Notes under the pieces: generated by a model
The model's input: the letters and a program-made list of their open reading frames with translations, nothing else
The model's database searches: none
What the model was told of the DNA's origin: nothing
Shown here: positions 1 to 10,373 of the stretch, in pieces
How positions within the stretch are numbered: position 1 is the first letter of the stretch
Layout of the letters: each line of letters begins with the position of its first letter
NCBI GenBank assembly: GCA_034231615.1
Contig: CM067302.1
Span: 15,455,274-15,519,273, forward strand
Direction of reading: 5' to 3'
Origin: Meghimatium bilineatum
Taxonomy: Eukaryota > Mollusca > Gastropoda > Stylommatophora > Philomycidae
Length of the DNA stretch: 64,000 nucleotides
Position numbers and translations under genes: made by a program

Positions 1-44
1 CGCCTACGTCACCCGGCATGGCACATGATAATGATGAAGTTAAA
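1..44 (+). mobile_element. 3' end of a group A LINE, cut by window start
   Basis: The first bases (gcctacgtcacccggcatgg, then cacatgataatgatga) match the 3' terminus of the better-preserved LINE copies ending near 19180 and 58865, which read gcctacgccagccggcatgg followed by cacctgatgatgatga. The coding end would be …SRHGT-stop and the GAT repeats are the element's own tail. The body lies outside the window. Confidence 0.7.
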
Positions 45-129
45 TTATATAGTACTTTTTCAAGCATATTAATGTGAAATAACATTAAAACAAATTCTCA
101 ATGATCATTGTATAAAATAAAGTAGGCCT

Positions 130-139
130 ATATATGTGA

Positions 140-204
<65 letters not shown>
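130..204. repeat. (TG)n/(TA)n microsatellite
   Basis: A short gtgtgtgtg run passes into an uninterrupted TA dinucleotide run of about 55 bp. Purely low-complexity. Confidence 0.95.
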
Positions 205-206
<2 letters not shown>

Positions 207-446
207 GTAAAGCACCCCATAGCATTTATTAATGCCGTAGGGGTGTGAGATATTAGTGATCTCACATTTCAGAGGCTCTGCAAATGAGGGCTATAGCCAT
301 CTCGTCTCCCTCGCAGTCTTAATACGGTACCCATTTAAGCCTGGGTCGACCCGGGAGCCGTTGCGATCTGAGAAACATTACCAGCTCAACTGGAGAATGA
401 ACACATGACCACTCATATGCGAAGGGAGTGCGCCAACCACTGCTCC
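205..446 (-). mobile_element. SINE-like repeat with degenerate tRNA-like head
   Basis: Read on the minus strand, the right end (about 380-446) begins ggagcagtggttggcgcact, which has an A-box-like tggttggcgc, and about 35 bp later gtgttcattctcc, a degenerate B-box. The body contains gggtcgacccgg and ends in a small inverted repeat, caccccatagc against gtaggggtg. It sits between two microsatellites. Assignment as a tRNA-derived SINE is inference from these weak boxes. Confidence 0.4.
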
Positions 447-448
447 CC

Positions 449-486
449 ATATGTATATGTGTGTGTGTGTGTGTGTGCGCGCGCGC

Positions 487-550
<64 letters not shown>

Positions 551-553
551 GGA
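449..553. repeat. Compound microsatellite (TG)n(CG)n(TG)n(GA)n
   Basis: Alternating purine-pyrimidine for about 80 bp, including a seven-step gcgcgc core flanked by gtgtgt tracts, then gagagaga to about 551. The composition is of the type known to favour Z-DNA. Confidence 0.95.
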
Positions 554-1426
554 TAAAATAATAATAATTTTAAAAAAAATTTTTATTAAAAAAATATATT
601 AAAAATTTCCACAGGTACCTACCTCACTACCAGCTACTCCTTGACGTCAAGAAACGGGCGAATCACAAGAAATTACAACCAGGAATCCCTGGACGAAAGC
701 AACAGTAGATCAGTACCCAAATCAAGAATCACAGTCAACTCAAAACTATCCAGGTATCAATGGTATCCAGGATTATCAAAAAATAACAAAACACCAAAAC
801 AGGAAAACCAAACACAATTCAATGATTTTTTTTAAACAGACGGCAAAAGAAGGGCATACTTTAACCGAAACATTCAGATATCACGCAAATATCAGAAGTA
901 TTCATTAATTCTTTATTTCTAAATGTGTTTTATGTCCTGTCGTAAAAATGCACAGACTAGAGGAAACTACAGTATTGAGACATGAACACTACAGGAAACT
1001 AAAGTACTGAGACATCCAGGGAAAAGGTAATAAAGTTTTGCTGATACTAGATAACACACATAATGACACACACGATGTTTCGACCAAAATGCCTTTATCA
1101 AGACAGACAATTGAACAAAATTAAAACATATAACAGAAAACGAACAGTAACGATTGACTGGAAGAGGCGAAAAAAATGATTTGAAAAATGAAAGAAAACT
1201 CAAATATTTAGACCTTACATTTCCAGGAAAATAAGTGTTGCTGTTTTATTTTCCTTCAACATATTACATCAACGTTTCAACCATAACGTCTTTCTCAAGA
1301 AAAATACATACTAACAGATACCAAACGATAAATAGTTATATCACTAGTAAACTATACTGCAGACATTTATCAAATGTAAAATCCAAGGTAAAAAAAACAT
1401 GCCACGAGTAACTGCTGCAAACTCTT
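554..1426. other. No gene recognised; short diverged direct repeat
   Basis: AT-rich sequence. A 64-codon open frame at 641-835 has no recognisable motif. A block starting gatgtttcgaccaaaatg near 1074 recurs in diverged form near 1271 (aacgtttcaaccataacg), each followed by a ctttnTcaaga segment, so this is probably an old duplicated repeat. Confidence 0.4.
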
Positions 1427-1523
1427 GGTATTCAGACGTGACCGCTGAAGTAAATTTTAGTATTCAAACGTGACCATCCGCAGAAAACTCTAGTATTCAG
1501 ACGTGACCGCTACAATAAACTCT
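1427..1523. repeat. 32-bp tandem repeat, 3 copies
   Basis: Three diverged units each start with gtattcaracgtgacc; spacings are 32 and 33 bp. Confidence 0.8.
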
Positions 1524-1734
1524 AGTTTTGAAATGATGGTAACGATCAACTGATTTCATGGTAATGAGGATAGTGGTTGTCTCCATTCGGCTACAACAAC
1601 CAGCTAACCGCACTGCCGGAAAGCAGAGACCTAGGTTCGATTTCATCTGCTGCTTGGTGTTGTTCAACATAAGAATTTCCGTGTGGCTAATTTCGCACAA
1701 CAGTAATGATCAAATGAATTTCTCCATGCTCTTT

Positions 1735-2562
1735 ATTTATAACTTTCTCTCTCCACAGTGTGGTAAACTATAAATATAATTTATAACTTTCTCTCTCCAC
1801 TGTGTGGTAAACTATAAATATAATTTATAACTTTCTCTCTTCACTGTGTGGTAAACTATAAATATAATTTATAATTTTGTCTCTCCAATGTATGGTAAAC
1901 TATAAATATAATGTATATCTTTCCACATTGCACGGTAAATTATGAATATAATTTATTACTTTCTCCACTGTATGGTAAACTATAAATATAATTGATAACT
2001 TTCTATCTCCACTGTATGGTAAACTATAAATATAATTGATAACTTTCTATCTCCACTGTATGGTAAACTATAAATATAATTGATAACTTTCTATCTCCAC
2101 TGTATGGTAAACTATACATATAATTGATAACTTTCTATCTCCACTGTATGGTAAACTATAAATATAATTGATAACTTTCTATCTCCACTGTATGGTAAAC
2201 TATAAATATAATTGATAACTTTCTATCTCCACTGTATGGTAAACTATAAATATAATTGATAACTTTCTATCTCCACTGTATGGTAAACTATAAATATAAT
2301 TGATAACTTTCTATCTCCACTGTATGGTAAACTATACATATAATTGATAACTTTCTATCTCCACTGTATGGTAAACTATAAATATAATTGATAACTTTCT
2401 ATCTCCACTGTATGGTAAACTATAAATATAATTGATAACTTTCTATCTCCACTGTATGGTAAACTATAAATATAATTGATAACTTTCTATCTCCACTGTA
2501 TGGTAAACTATAAATATAATTGATAACTTTCTATCTCCACTGTGTGGTAAACTATAAATAAG
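1735..2562. repeat. 44-bp minisatellite, about 19 copies
   Basis: Each unit contains aactttctatctccactg, tatggtaaac and tataaatataattgat. The first five or so units are diverged (ctctctccac, tttataact), while those from about 1970 onward are nearly identical. The array ends sharply at 2562. Confidence 0.97.
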
Positions 2563-2609
2563 ACATGCAGCAGTGAGCCTGAATTTTAAAAACTGGGAAC
2601 ATTCTATTC

Positions 2610-2795
2610 CTCTTCTTCTTCAGTATTCATTCTCAAACTCCCGCTGTATCTCTCTTGTAGCAGGACAACGGCCCTACTAGATTTCCAGCAAGATGTAGTC
2701 AAGAGAATGGAAATGCGTTGTGTCGCCGTTTTATTTACCAATGTCCCGGCACATCCGTCTTTAGCGAATAGTCTATTCAAGCAGCCAGAAGTGTA
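2610..2795 (-). mobile_element. GAA-tailed dispersed repeat, subfamily 2
   Basis: On the plus strand it begins ctcttcttcttcagtattc, then attctcaaactcccgctgta, passes tttccagcaagatgtagtc and cgttgtgtcgccgttttatt, and ends near cacatccgtcttta. The copy at 59725-59895 shares this subfamily layout. Reading it on the minus strand puts the (GAA)n tract at the 3' end. Confidence 0.7.
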
Positions 2796-2826
2796 GTTCT
2801 CACTCTATTGTCTATTCTCTATGTGT

Positions 2827-3080
2827 GTGACTTATCTACTTCTTCTCATCTAATAAGTAGACATCTACTTTTTCTCATCTACAAAGTAGACTTATCTACT
2901 TTCTCTCATCTACTAAGTAAGCTTATCTACTTTCTCTCATCTACTAAGTAGATTTATCTACTTTCTTTCATCGACTAAGTAGGTGTATCTACTTTCTCTC
3001 ATCTACTAAGTAGATTTATCTACTTTCTTTCATCTACTAAGTAGGTGTATCTACTTTCTCTCATCTACTAAGTAGATTGG
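2827..3080. repeat. 31-bp minisatellite, about 8 copies
   Basis: Units alternate tctactttctctcatctac with taagtagattta or taagtaggtgta. Each unit holds the near-palindrome ctactaagtag. Spacing between successive tatctacttt blocks is 31 bp. Confidence 0.95.
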
Positions 3081-3149
3081 TTGCCATCCAGTATATCTAG
3101 AATGTAAGACCGGACTAAAATATAGACCAGTCAACAAAACATAAACAAG

Positions 3150-3275
3150 ACTTCTTTCGTGAAGTCTTTTATTATTGTCGTGATTCTCATTGGTAACTAT
3201 TTATATACTTGGAGACGTATGCCAAAAATATTCATAGCCTATTAACGAAATGCATGGAAATAATAACAACTCAGC
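3150..3275. mobile_element. Foldback MITE (family FB1)
   Basis: Left arm tattattgtcgtgattctca then ttggtaactatttatatact; right arm aacgaaatgcatggaaataa pairs with the left arm in reverse complement. The same block, including ctatttatatacttggag, recurs near 31250, 34960, 39650, 41570 and 42060. It looks like a non-autonomous palindromic DNA element. Confidence 0.6.
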
Positions 3276-3639
3276 CTTTCAGATCATGTTTACTTTCTGT
3301 GCTGATATCTTTTCTGTCGATGGTCTAGCTGTATGTGTGTTTCTGGACTTCAATCAAAATAGCACGTGATTACATAGCTATGTTTTTATTCTTGCAGATA
3401 AGGGAAATCTTTCAGAGGAGATGGTCGCCACTGAACAACATTCTTAGTTATGAATTATAATACATCATTGCACTCCGGGAAGACCAAAATGTGTTCAGTA
3501 TCTTATTAGCAAATTTCGAAGCCTCATTCTTGATAATGGTTCCCGTGGCTCGCTGGTTTTACCAAACATTCTACCCAATAGCCGTCTAGATTTACTAGCT
3601 ACACTTCATTTTTGTATCACAATATTTTGAGGGGAGAGG

Positions 3640-3860
3640 GGAGATCTCCGCGGCGTAGTTGTAAAGCCGTCAGTTTATCCTCAAGGTATCGCAGATTTGA
3701 ATCACGCTCACTATGTATTGTTTATAAAGTGAAGTTTTTCCCCTCGAAGATTCCAGGGGATAGCGTGAAGCTACGGAATTACGCGCTATGAGTGGCACTC
3801 TCGGCAGGCGACATGCCTCTCCGTTGAGAGAGAAGGAGTTAGATATGGGGTAACTCGGGT
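3640..3860 (+). mobile_element. tRNA-derived SINE family S1
   Basis: The head at about 3652-3712 has an A-box-like tagttgtaaag (9/11 to the consensus by eye) and a B-box-like gatttgaatca. It is followed by a conserved body with gaagctacggaattacgcgc, tatgagtggcactctcgg and catgcctctcc. Copies with the same head-body order lie at 11800-11990 and 17050-17320 on the minus strand, which supports a mobile family rather than a lone tRNA relic. Confidence 0.65.
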
Positions 3861-4084
3861 ACAATGAAGCTAATAATCTACACACTTTGAGCCGTCTTTA
3901 CCCCTTTTCAGTTCCACGTTTAATATCAAATTTCCCGCATGTTGTCCTCGATAAACCTAGAGTATCAGTATTATATATACCTAGTCTTTGTATACTGATG
4001 TTTCAGATGTGGCATCCACTCGACCCTTACGAGCTATGTATGTAATCAAGTATTAGACAAACACAAAAATTTGAAAAAAAAGTG
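3861..4084. other. No feature recognised
   Basis: Unique-looking AT-rich sequence between the SINE and the LINE 3' end. Confidence 0.5.
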
Positions 4085-5345
4085 CCATGCCGAGTGGCGT
4101 AGGAGATCATGTTTCTCTATAACTCCATGTCTGTTGTGCTGTTAATTAGTTCCGTTTGATATTTTTTCGTCCCACAGTGACAACCCATCCAGAAACGTCT
4201 CTGTCTTCCTGTCTCTATTCTCCCTTAAGTTTTCCGGTTGTTATCAAATGCTCACGTTTTGTTCTTCTCATTAAATTCCCTAAAAATCTTGAATCTCTGC
4301 TTCTAATTTTTGCTATAATTTGTGTTTCTACTCCAGCATCTCTGTAACCTTCTACATTAGTTTTCTTGTCTCCAGCATCTCTGAAAACTTCTACATTAGT
4401 TTTCTTCTCTCCAGCATCTCTGAAACCTTCTACATTAGTTTTCTTGTCTCCAGCATCTCTGAAACCTTCTACATTAGTTTTCTTGTCTCCAGCATCTCTG
4501 AAAACTTCTACATTAGTTTTCTTCTCTCCAGCATCTCTGAAACCTTCTACATTAGTTTTCTTGTCTCCAGCATCTCTGAAACCTTCTACATTAGTTTTCT
4601 TGTCTCCAGCATCTCTGAAACCTTCTACATTAGTTTTCTTGTCTCCAGCATCTCTGAAACCTTCTACATTAGTTTTCTTGTCTCCAGTATCTCTGAAACC
4701 TTCTACATTAGTTTTCTTGTCTCCAGCATCTCTGAAAACTTCTACATTAGTTTTCTTCTCTCCAGCATCTCTGAAACCTTCTACATTAGTTTTCTTGTCT
4801 CCAGCATCTCTGAAACCTTCTACATTAGTTTTCTTGTCTCCAGCATCTCTGAAACCTTCTACATTAGTTTTCTTGTCTCCAGCATCTCTGAAACCTTCTA
4901 CATTAGTTTTCTTGTCTCCAGTATCTCTGAAACCTTCTACATTAGTTTTCTTGTCTCCAGCATCTCTGAAACCTTCTACATTAGTTTTCTTGTCTCCAGC
5001 ATCTCCGAAACCTTCTACATTAGTTTTCTTGTCTCCAGTATCTCTGAGAACTTCTAATTAGTTTTCTTGTCTCCAGTATCTCTGAGACCTTCTACATTAG
5101 TTTTCTTGTCTCCAGTATCTCTGAGAACGTCTACATTAGTTTTCTTGTCTCCAGCATATCTGAAACCTTCTACATTAGTTTTCTTGTCTCCAGCATCTCT
5201 GAAACCTTCTACATTAGTTTTCTTGTCTCCAGCATCTCTGAGAACGTCTACATTAGTTTTCTTGGCTGTACATACATTTTCATCATTCTTCATACAAACA
5301 AAATCTCAGTAGCCTCTAGTTCACTTTCAACTTTTTTAAATTTAT
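4085..5345 (-). mobile_element. Group A LINE C-terminus, interrupted by an internal minisatellite
   Basis: Read on the minus strand, 5345-5270 encodes a relic of ESELEATEI…RMM (the LEATEMWFYRRML region of the copy at 18475). It then enters AKKTNVDVLRDAG, which is repeated about 24 times, and leaves as RDAGVETQIIAKIRSRDSRF…LMRRTKREHLITTGKLKGE before a stop. The 3' end near 4085 reads tacgccactcggcatggcac. The equivalent segment is single-copy in the LINEs at 11390, 15195, 18475 and 58247, so the amplification happened inside this copy. No reverse transcriptase domain remains, and the copy cannot be functional. Confidence 0.8.
4335..5268. repeat. 39-bp minisatellite inside a LINE, about 24 copies
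   Basis: The unit includes cttctacattagttttcttg then tctccagcatctctgaaac. Its period of 39 bp is 13 codons, so all frames stay open for long stretches. One unit near 5055 has lost one base (cttctaattag) and breaks the frames. Variants aaaactt/aaacctt and tctctcc/ttgtctcc recur in blocks, pointing to multi-unit duplications. Confidence 0.97.
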
Positions 5346-5424
5346 CGTCCATGCTTCACATTACCTCTTCTTTCGCTCACTTGAAACACGTCTATATCAA
5401 AATTCAGTACTGTCTACTATTCAG

Positions 5425-5467
5425 TACTATTACTACTACTACTTACTACTACTACTACTTACTAATG

Positions 5468-5518
<51 letters not shown>

Positions 5519-5995
5519 GAACTACAGCAGAGCTGCAACACTTACTACTACTACTATTAATACTACTACTACTATTACTAATAGTACTACTATTACTAAT
5601 AGTACTACTATTACTACAACTAATAATACTACTAGCAACATTACTACAGCTACTTTTACTACTACTAGTGTTACTACTACTACTGCAGCAGCAGTAATAA
5701 CGACATCAACAGCAATAATAATAACAATAATAATCCAAAATAACTGTAACTAAAAATAACTAACACCAACAGCATAACTCTAACCACAATAACTAAAATC
5801 AACATCATAATTCTATAATAATAATAAGAACAATTACAATAATAGCAATAACAATAATAATAATCTGTATAGAAATAATAACAACAGCAACAATAGTAAC
5901 ATGAATAACATCAATAGTATTAATAGTAACATCAGTAATAATAATAATAATAACAATAATTCTGAACTACGAGTACGGTCAATAGAATTGTTGAC
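5425..5995. repeat. Degenerate (TAC)n/(TAA)n trinucleotide tract
   Basis: Includes an uninterrupted run of about 17 ATA/TAA triplets at 5465-5516, then mixed tac/taa/aca triplets with decay. Simple repeat; reading frames over it are artefacts. Confidence 0.9.
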
Positions 5996-6049
5996 ATAGA
6001 AACTTGTAATTTAAAAAAATAATCTGTTCATTTTTAAATTTGTAACAAA

Positions 6050-6332
6050 ACAATAGAAAAGAGAATAGCATATTTGAAAGAGTCGCTCGAATTACATCGG
6101 ACAGGCTCTACGAATGGATACCGAAAGACTTTCCTGTCAAGCTTTAATGTGGTCACCAAAGGGCAAGAGAAAACGAGGAAGACAAAAGAAACTTTACGTA
6201 GAACTATTACAAGAGAACGTTTCACAATCGGTATCAGAAACCATGAAAATCTAAAGCAAATTGCAATGAAACGAGAGACATGGAAACCTATGACATCCGC
6301 GGTCTTTGGTCCTACAGGAATAACTAATTAAT
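6050..6332 (+). mobile_element. LINE C-terminal relic (PKGKRKRGRQK type)
   Basis: The frame through about 6155-6240 gives SPKGKRKRGRQKKLYVELL, a lysine/arginine-rich segment typical of LINE C-termini (…TPDGKRKRGRPK…). The end in another frame gives QIAMKRETWKPMTSAVFG, resembling LATDRQEWITMTSAL of the copy at 23643. Frameshifts separate the parts. Confidence 0.6.
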
Positions 6333-6474
6333 TAACAAAAGAGAATAGTTGTCTTCAGAATCTGATGTTACAGAAGAATGTTGAGAATACCATGGACATT
6401 GAAAAAGATTCCTATCAAGAAGTGATACTATCATTAAACGTTGAAAAGGCTGAATCTTAAACAACATTATAATA

Positions 6475-6712
6475 AGAAAGCTGAGATGCATTTTGTGTGT
6501 GATAATATGAAGAGACAACAGCATGAAAAAAAATAAAAAATTAGAAAGTACGATTCCTGGAAGTATGGGTAATGGCCCTCCAAGACGACGATGGATAAGA
6601 CACATCTCATACTTTTTAAACCATGTCCTCGGCTGCTACAGGTCAATTCGCCCAAAATCCTGGCGAATTAAGAAGATCCATACAGAAAAATACTACGTTC
6701 TGGAATGAACCT
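6475..6712 (+). mobile_element. LINE C-terminal relic
   Basis: The frame gives KLRCILCVI then, after a stop, ESTIPGSMGNGPPRRRWI and RHISYFL, matching the …LRxxGHVxR…GRPRRRWIDDIS… layout of LINE C-termini. Start and end are approximate. Confidence 0.5.
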
Positions 6713-7187
6713 GATATATGCATGAATTATTTTAGCTTTAATTACTATACAGTATACGTTACCTAATTGTGCACACAGTGTAGGTATATACACAAACGAG
6801 CCTCGTTAAGTGATCACAAAAATATATACAATACTAAAGCAATGCTTGAAGGTAATATCACTAAGGTGTAATATAAAATTGAAACAGGTAACTTAAGAAG
6901 GAAAGGTGTATCATCAAGACAATGTATTATACATTGTATATATATTGTATAGCAGCTATATGAGTAAGTATATATATATATACTTTAAAATCAATTATTT
7001 TGGCAGGTAATCAAAGTACTTTGGTATATATGCGAAAAATATTCTCGAGAAATAACACTTCAAATTCCTAACAATATAAATAGGAGTGACATTATCGTAT
7101 CTCTACGTACAAAGCATAGATATGGTTATCACACACGAATAGATTAACTTGTATAATCACGTGGTATGATTTGGGTGACGAAATTAA

Positions 7188-7432
7188 TTCCTGGTAAATG
7201 ACGTAATAGAATTCTCAGGATCTGTTTCAGAAAAATGTCTTACATGGCTTACTTTGAGGTCCTTCTTTGGAATACTCCCACGCGCATTATCCAATTCCTG
7301 GAAACTAATTCCTGGAACATAAAGTGATAACATTCTGAGGATCTGCTTCAGAGAAATGTCTTATTTCTTTTACTTCGCTTACTTGTGAGGTCCTTCTTCA
7401 GAATAACCTCGTGCGCAGAATTCAATCAGTTT
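7188..7432. repeat. Diverged direct duplication of about 120 bp
   Basis: Two blocks share attcctggtaaatgac / attcctggaacataaag, tctcaggatctgtttcag / tctgaggatctgcttcag, aaatgtctta, gaggtccttctt and a gcgcataattca-like end. They lie head to tail immediately upstream of the SINE at 7440. The stretch 6713-7187 before it shows no gene. Confidence 0.7.
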
Positions 7433-7439
7433 CACTTAT

Positions 7440-7550
7440 TGTGGAGGATATTATTGATCATTCGTCATACAAAAAATCATAATGCATGAAACGATATTTG
7501 ATCCATGTCCGCTCAAGTGGTACCTACTCGCCTCGCCTCGCTTGAGTCAT
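7440..7550 (-). mobile_element. tRNA-derived SINE family S2, copy 1
   Basis: The plus strand reads cgatatttgatccatgtccg then ctcaagtggtacctactcgc. The same order occurs at 8380-8452 and 24590-24695. On the minus strand this is a tRNA-like head with a decayed B-box. Confidence 0.55.
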
Positions 7551-7805
7551 CAACACACGTTCTCCGTTTTAGACTACACCACATCACTTAAAAATGCGCC
7601 ATTTTTGTCAAGACCTGAATCTCAATCTACTAAAAATATGGACCCATCGAACTACACACAGAAAACAACCACACGCACACACACATTGCAAAGATATGTA
7701 AATTACTCGAGAGCCACACACATTTAACATTATTACGTGCCTGCAGGCACCAGTACTACAGTGACCAAATAGGCCTACTTGTAAACATACAAAGCACATA
7801 AATAT

Positions 7806-7881
7806 GGCTACTTGATGTTTCCTATCCACCGTTTACAAAGGTAGACTAATAAAACGGTGGATATAAAACATCAAGCTAGCC
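7806..7881. repeat. Inverted repeat, 28-30 bp arms, 17-bp loop
   Basis: Left arm ggctacttgatgtttcctat then ccaccgttt; right arm aaacggtggatataaaacat then caagctagcc. The arms pair with only a few mismatches. The structure would form a pre-miRNA-sized hairpin but equally fits a small foldback element. Confidence 0.75.
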
Positions 7882-8044
7882 TTTAAAAATCATGGGTGAA
7901 ATGCAAACAAGGCGACACATCTGACCTTGGATCTTGAGCTTTAAGCTCCCACTCCTACGCTTCACGGCTAGTGTGAATGTGGTCAACCATCATTCACCTG
8001 GGGACAGACAATAGACAATAAACAGGCTGCTTCAGATGTGACAT

Positions 8045-8340
8045 GGGTAAATTCTTCTTCTTTTTCTGCGTTCGTTCTCAAACTCCTGCAGATTAGCAGG
8101 ATGTAGTTCGAAGAACGGAATGCGTTGTGTCATGGTTTACAGCATTTATGTGATATCTGCGCCTTTCGGTCTGACATTCGGCAATGCTTTGTATTGACCC
8201 TATATGGGATGGGGCAGCCAACTCAATCCCATAACCTCCTTAGACGCCTTTTACGACATGCGTGGAAGGTAAACAGTGTTGCTATTCTTTGCTCCCCTTT
8301 CGGGCTCCGGCAACACACGGGCGACATGGGTAAATGAATA
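8045..8340 (-). mobile_element. GAA-tailed dispersed repeat, near full length
   Basis: On the plus strand: ttcttcttctttttctgcg, ttcgttctcaaactcctgca, gatatctgcgcctttcgg, accctatatgggatgggg, ccttagacgccttttacgac, and finally ctcccctttcgggctccgg. The minus strand therefore reads from the gccggggcccgaaaggggag end to the (GAA)n tail. Similar copies lie at 21255, 31722, 40600 and elsewhere. Confidence 0.8.
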
Positions 8341-8379
8341 ATATAATACCTAAGCATCGAGAATTTATTATTACAGGGA

Positions 8380-8452
8380 AATCATAATACAGCAAACGGG
8401 ATTTGAACCAGGTTCGCTCAGATGGTACCTACTCGCCTCGCAGCTAGATCAT
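8380..8452 (-). mobile_element. tRNA-derived SINE family S2, copy 2 (best)
   Basis: On the minus strand the head has tagctgcgagg (A-box, one mismatch to the consensus by eye) and, about 30 bp on, ggttcaaatcc (B-box GGTTCGANTCC, one mismatch). These are the best Pol III promoter boxes in the S2 family here. Confidence 0.7.
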
Positions 8453-8539
8453 TGAAATTGGACACTTTTCATAAATTTTACATCGTTGAACAATGAAATG
8501 TATGGACAAGTCATAGCTAAAGCTGTTTAGGTACGTCAA

Positions 8540-8705
8540 TAAATTAAGTCAACAAATTTAGAGCATTAATGGAAGTGGTCTGGTAAAAATTGCTGTTGCT
8601 GGCAAGGATAAGGGGGTGGGATTTAATAAAGCTGAAGTCAACAATGATATATTTTATGCAATAACATTAATATGTTTTTAATGACGTTACATAAATGTAA
8701 GTATA
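8540..8705. mobile_element. Possible DNA-transposon relic
   Basis: Shares the order gtcaacaa … ggataagggggtgggatt … ttaatgacgttacataaatg with 10205-10310, 13560-13900 and 42141-42545. No coding domain is recognisable. Weak assignment. Confidence 0.3.
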
Positions 8706-8834
8706 AAGTCGATTTAATTTTTCGAAATTACCTCGTGAACAATGACAGCAGATTATCAATTCAAATGTAAAAACTAAGAGATTTTATTTGAATTTTCTCC
8801 ACGCAATGAAAACATTTTCTTTTGATTAGAGTAA

Positions 8835-9432
8835 TGTTGCTTTGAGTTATTGTGGTTCGAGTTATGTTGGTGTACGTTATTTTGGTTCGAGTTATGTTTG
8901 TGTACGTTATTTTTGTTCGAGTCATGTTTGTGTACGTTATTTGTGTTCGAGTCATGTTTGTGTACGTTATTTTTGTTCGAGTCATGTTTGTGTAAGTTAT
9001 TTTTGTTCGAGTCATGTTTGTGTACGTTATTTTTGTTCGAGTCATGTTTGTGTAAGTTATTTTTGTTCGAGTCATGTTTGTGTACGTTATTTTTGTTCGA
9101 GTCATGTTTGTGTACGTTATTTTTGTTCGAGTCATGTTTGTGTACGTTATTTTGGTTCGAGTTATGTTGGTGTACGTTATTTTTGTTCGAGTCATGTTTG
9201 TGTACGTTATTTTTGTTCGAGTCATGTTTGTGTACGTTATTTTTGTTCGAGTCATGTTTGTGTACGTTATTTTGGTTCGAGTTATGTTGGTGTACGTTAT
9301 TTTGGTTCCAGTCATGTTTGTGTACGTTATTTTTGTTCGAGTCATGTTGGTGTACGTTATTTTGGTTCGAGTTATGTTTGTGTACGTTATTTTGGTTCGA
9401 GTTATGTTTGTGTACGTTATTTTGGTTGGTTA
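8835..9432. repeat. 30-bp minisatellite, 20 copies
   Basis: The unit is gttcgagtcatgtttgtgta plus cgttattttt, exactly 30 bp and in register with line breaks for 600 bp. It is open in several frames because the period is 10 codons (minus-strand MTRTKITYTN repeated); these frames are not genes. Confidence 0.98.
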
Positions 9433-9477
9433 TGTTGAATTTAGCTATGCTGATTTTTAGTTATGTTGATTTTAGTT

Positions 9478-9612
9478 ATATTGTCTCTATGAATGGATGT
9501 GAGGTAGAGAGGTTTGCAGAGCTACATAACATATATTCTAACATATTGTCTCTATTAATGGATGTGAGGTAGAGAGGTTTGCAGAGCTACATAACATCTA
9601 TTCTAACATATG
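9478..9612 (+). repeat. 67-bp direct duplication in LINE 5' boundary
   Basis: Two nearly identical copies of tattgtctctatgaatggat … ggtttgcagagctacataac … ttctaaca. The second copy runs directly into LINE coding sequence (…LQSYITSILTYGC). Confidence 0.9.
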
Positions 9613-10002
9613 GATGTCAGTCTTGGACAGCAACTACACAAGATAGACGAAAATTAGAGACAACAAAAATTTGGTTCTAAAGATGAATACTAAGAATAGC
9701 ATGGACAGCTCGAAATACTGACGTAGAAGTGCTGAAAGAGTGAAATCCGAGACGGGAGTTAAATAATTGTATCAGAAAGAGACACAATTTTATTTTAAAC
9801 ACGTTTTGGGATAAGGAGGCCTTGAGAACATATTTACAGCGGGGAATATAAAAGACAAGAGAAGTCGAGGGCGACAACGTAAGAAATTATTAGGTAGTAT
9901 GACGCTGTGGATAGGCAAATATATAACAATCCTGGAAAAGAATCTGGAAATAGAGAATTGTGAAGATCTATGATCATTTATGACAGCCGGCACGGCGCCT
10001 GA
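9585..10002 (+). mobile_element. Group A LINE C-terminal fragment
   Basis: The frame gives LQSYITSILTYGCQSW, then LETTKIWF, RILRIAWTARNTDVEVL and IRKRHNF after stops and shifts, followed by a decayed RGRQRKKLLGSM. The 3' end gacagccggcacggcgcctg matches the group A terminus. Several in-frame stops: dead. Confidence 0.8.
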
Positions 10003-10204
10003 TTGTAGTGGTGTATGCCTGAATTTCGAGCACTTGACCCCTGACAAATGAAAAGTGAAGCTTGAACCCAGGACACGTAGTTCTAGTAAGAAATCGTACA
10101 TTTATCCAGTTAGTGTATATCGGAATTTGAAATCGATAATGTAGTTATTTTTATCATTTCTCTTGTCAGTTCTTATTTGATGTAGAAGAGATAAAAAAGA
10201 TAAA

Positions 10205-10310
10205 TAATTTTTAACGCATTTTAAAACAGGGAAGGACGTCGGTGAATTCTTGACGGCTGTTGACAGGGTGTCAAAAAAATTTGTGACATAACATTATGGA
10301 TAGGTTATTC
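10205..10310. mobile_element. Possible DNA-transposon relic
   Basis: Contains gacggctgttgacagggtg and ttgtgacataacattatgg, which recur with the same order at 13560-13900 (gttgctgacaaggg … tgacgtaatgttatgc). Confidence 0.3.
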
Positions 10311-10373
10311 CGGATCTCTTCCCAGGAGTACACTTGAGACGGACTTGATTTCTGCGCATCTAGTGATTATTGT

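Noticed and set aside
2827-3080. CRISPR-like array of near-palindromic 31-bp units
   Set aside because: Units are contiguous with no unique spacers, and the surrounding sequence is animal retrotransposon debris.
4320-5061. Overlapping 231-245-codon frames on the plus strand
   Set aside because: Antisense shadows of a LINE-derived 39-bp array; low-complexity periodic translation with no start context.
8761-9572. Several 190-240-codon frames on both strands (MTRTKITYTN…, …SSHVCVRYFC…)
   Set aside because: All follow from the 30-bp unit; open simultaneously on both strands, as expected for a stop-free 10-codon unit.
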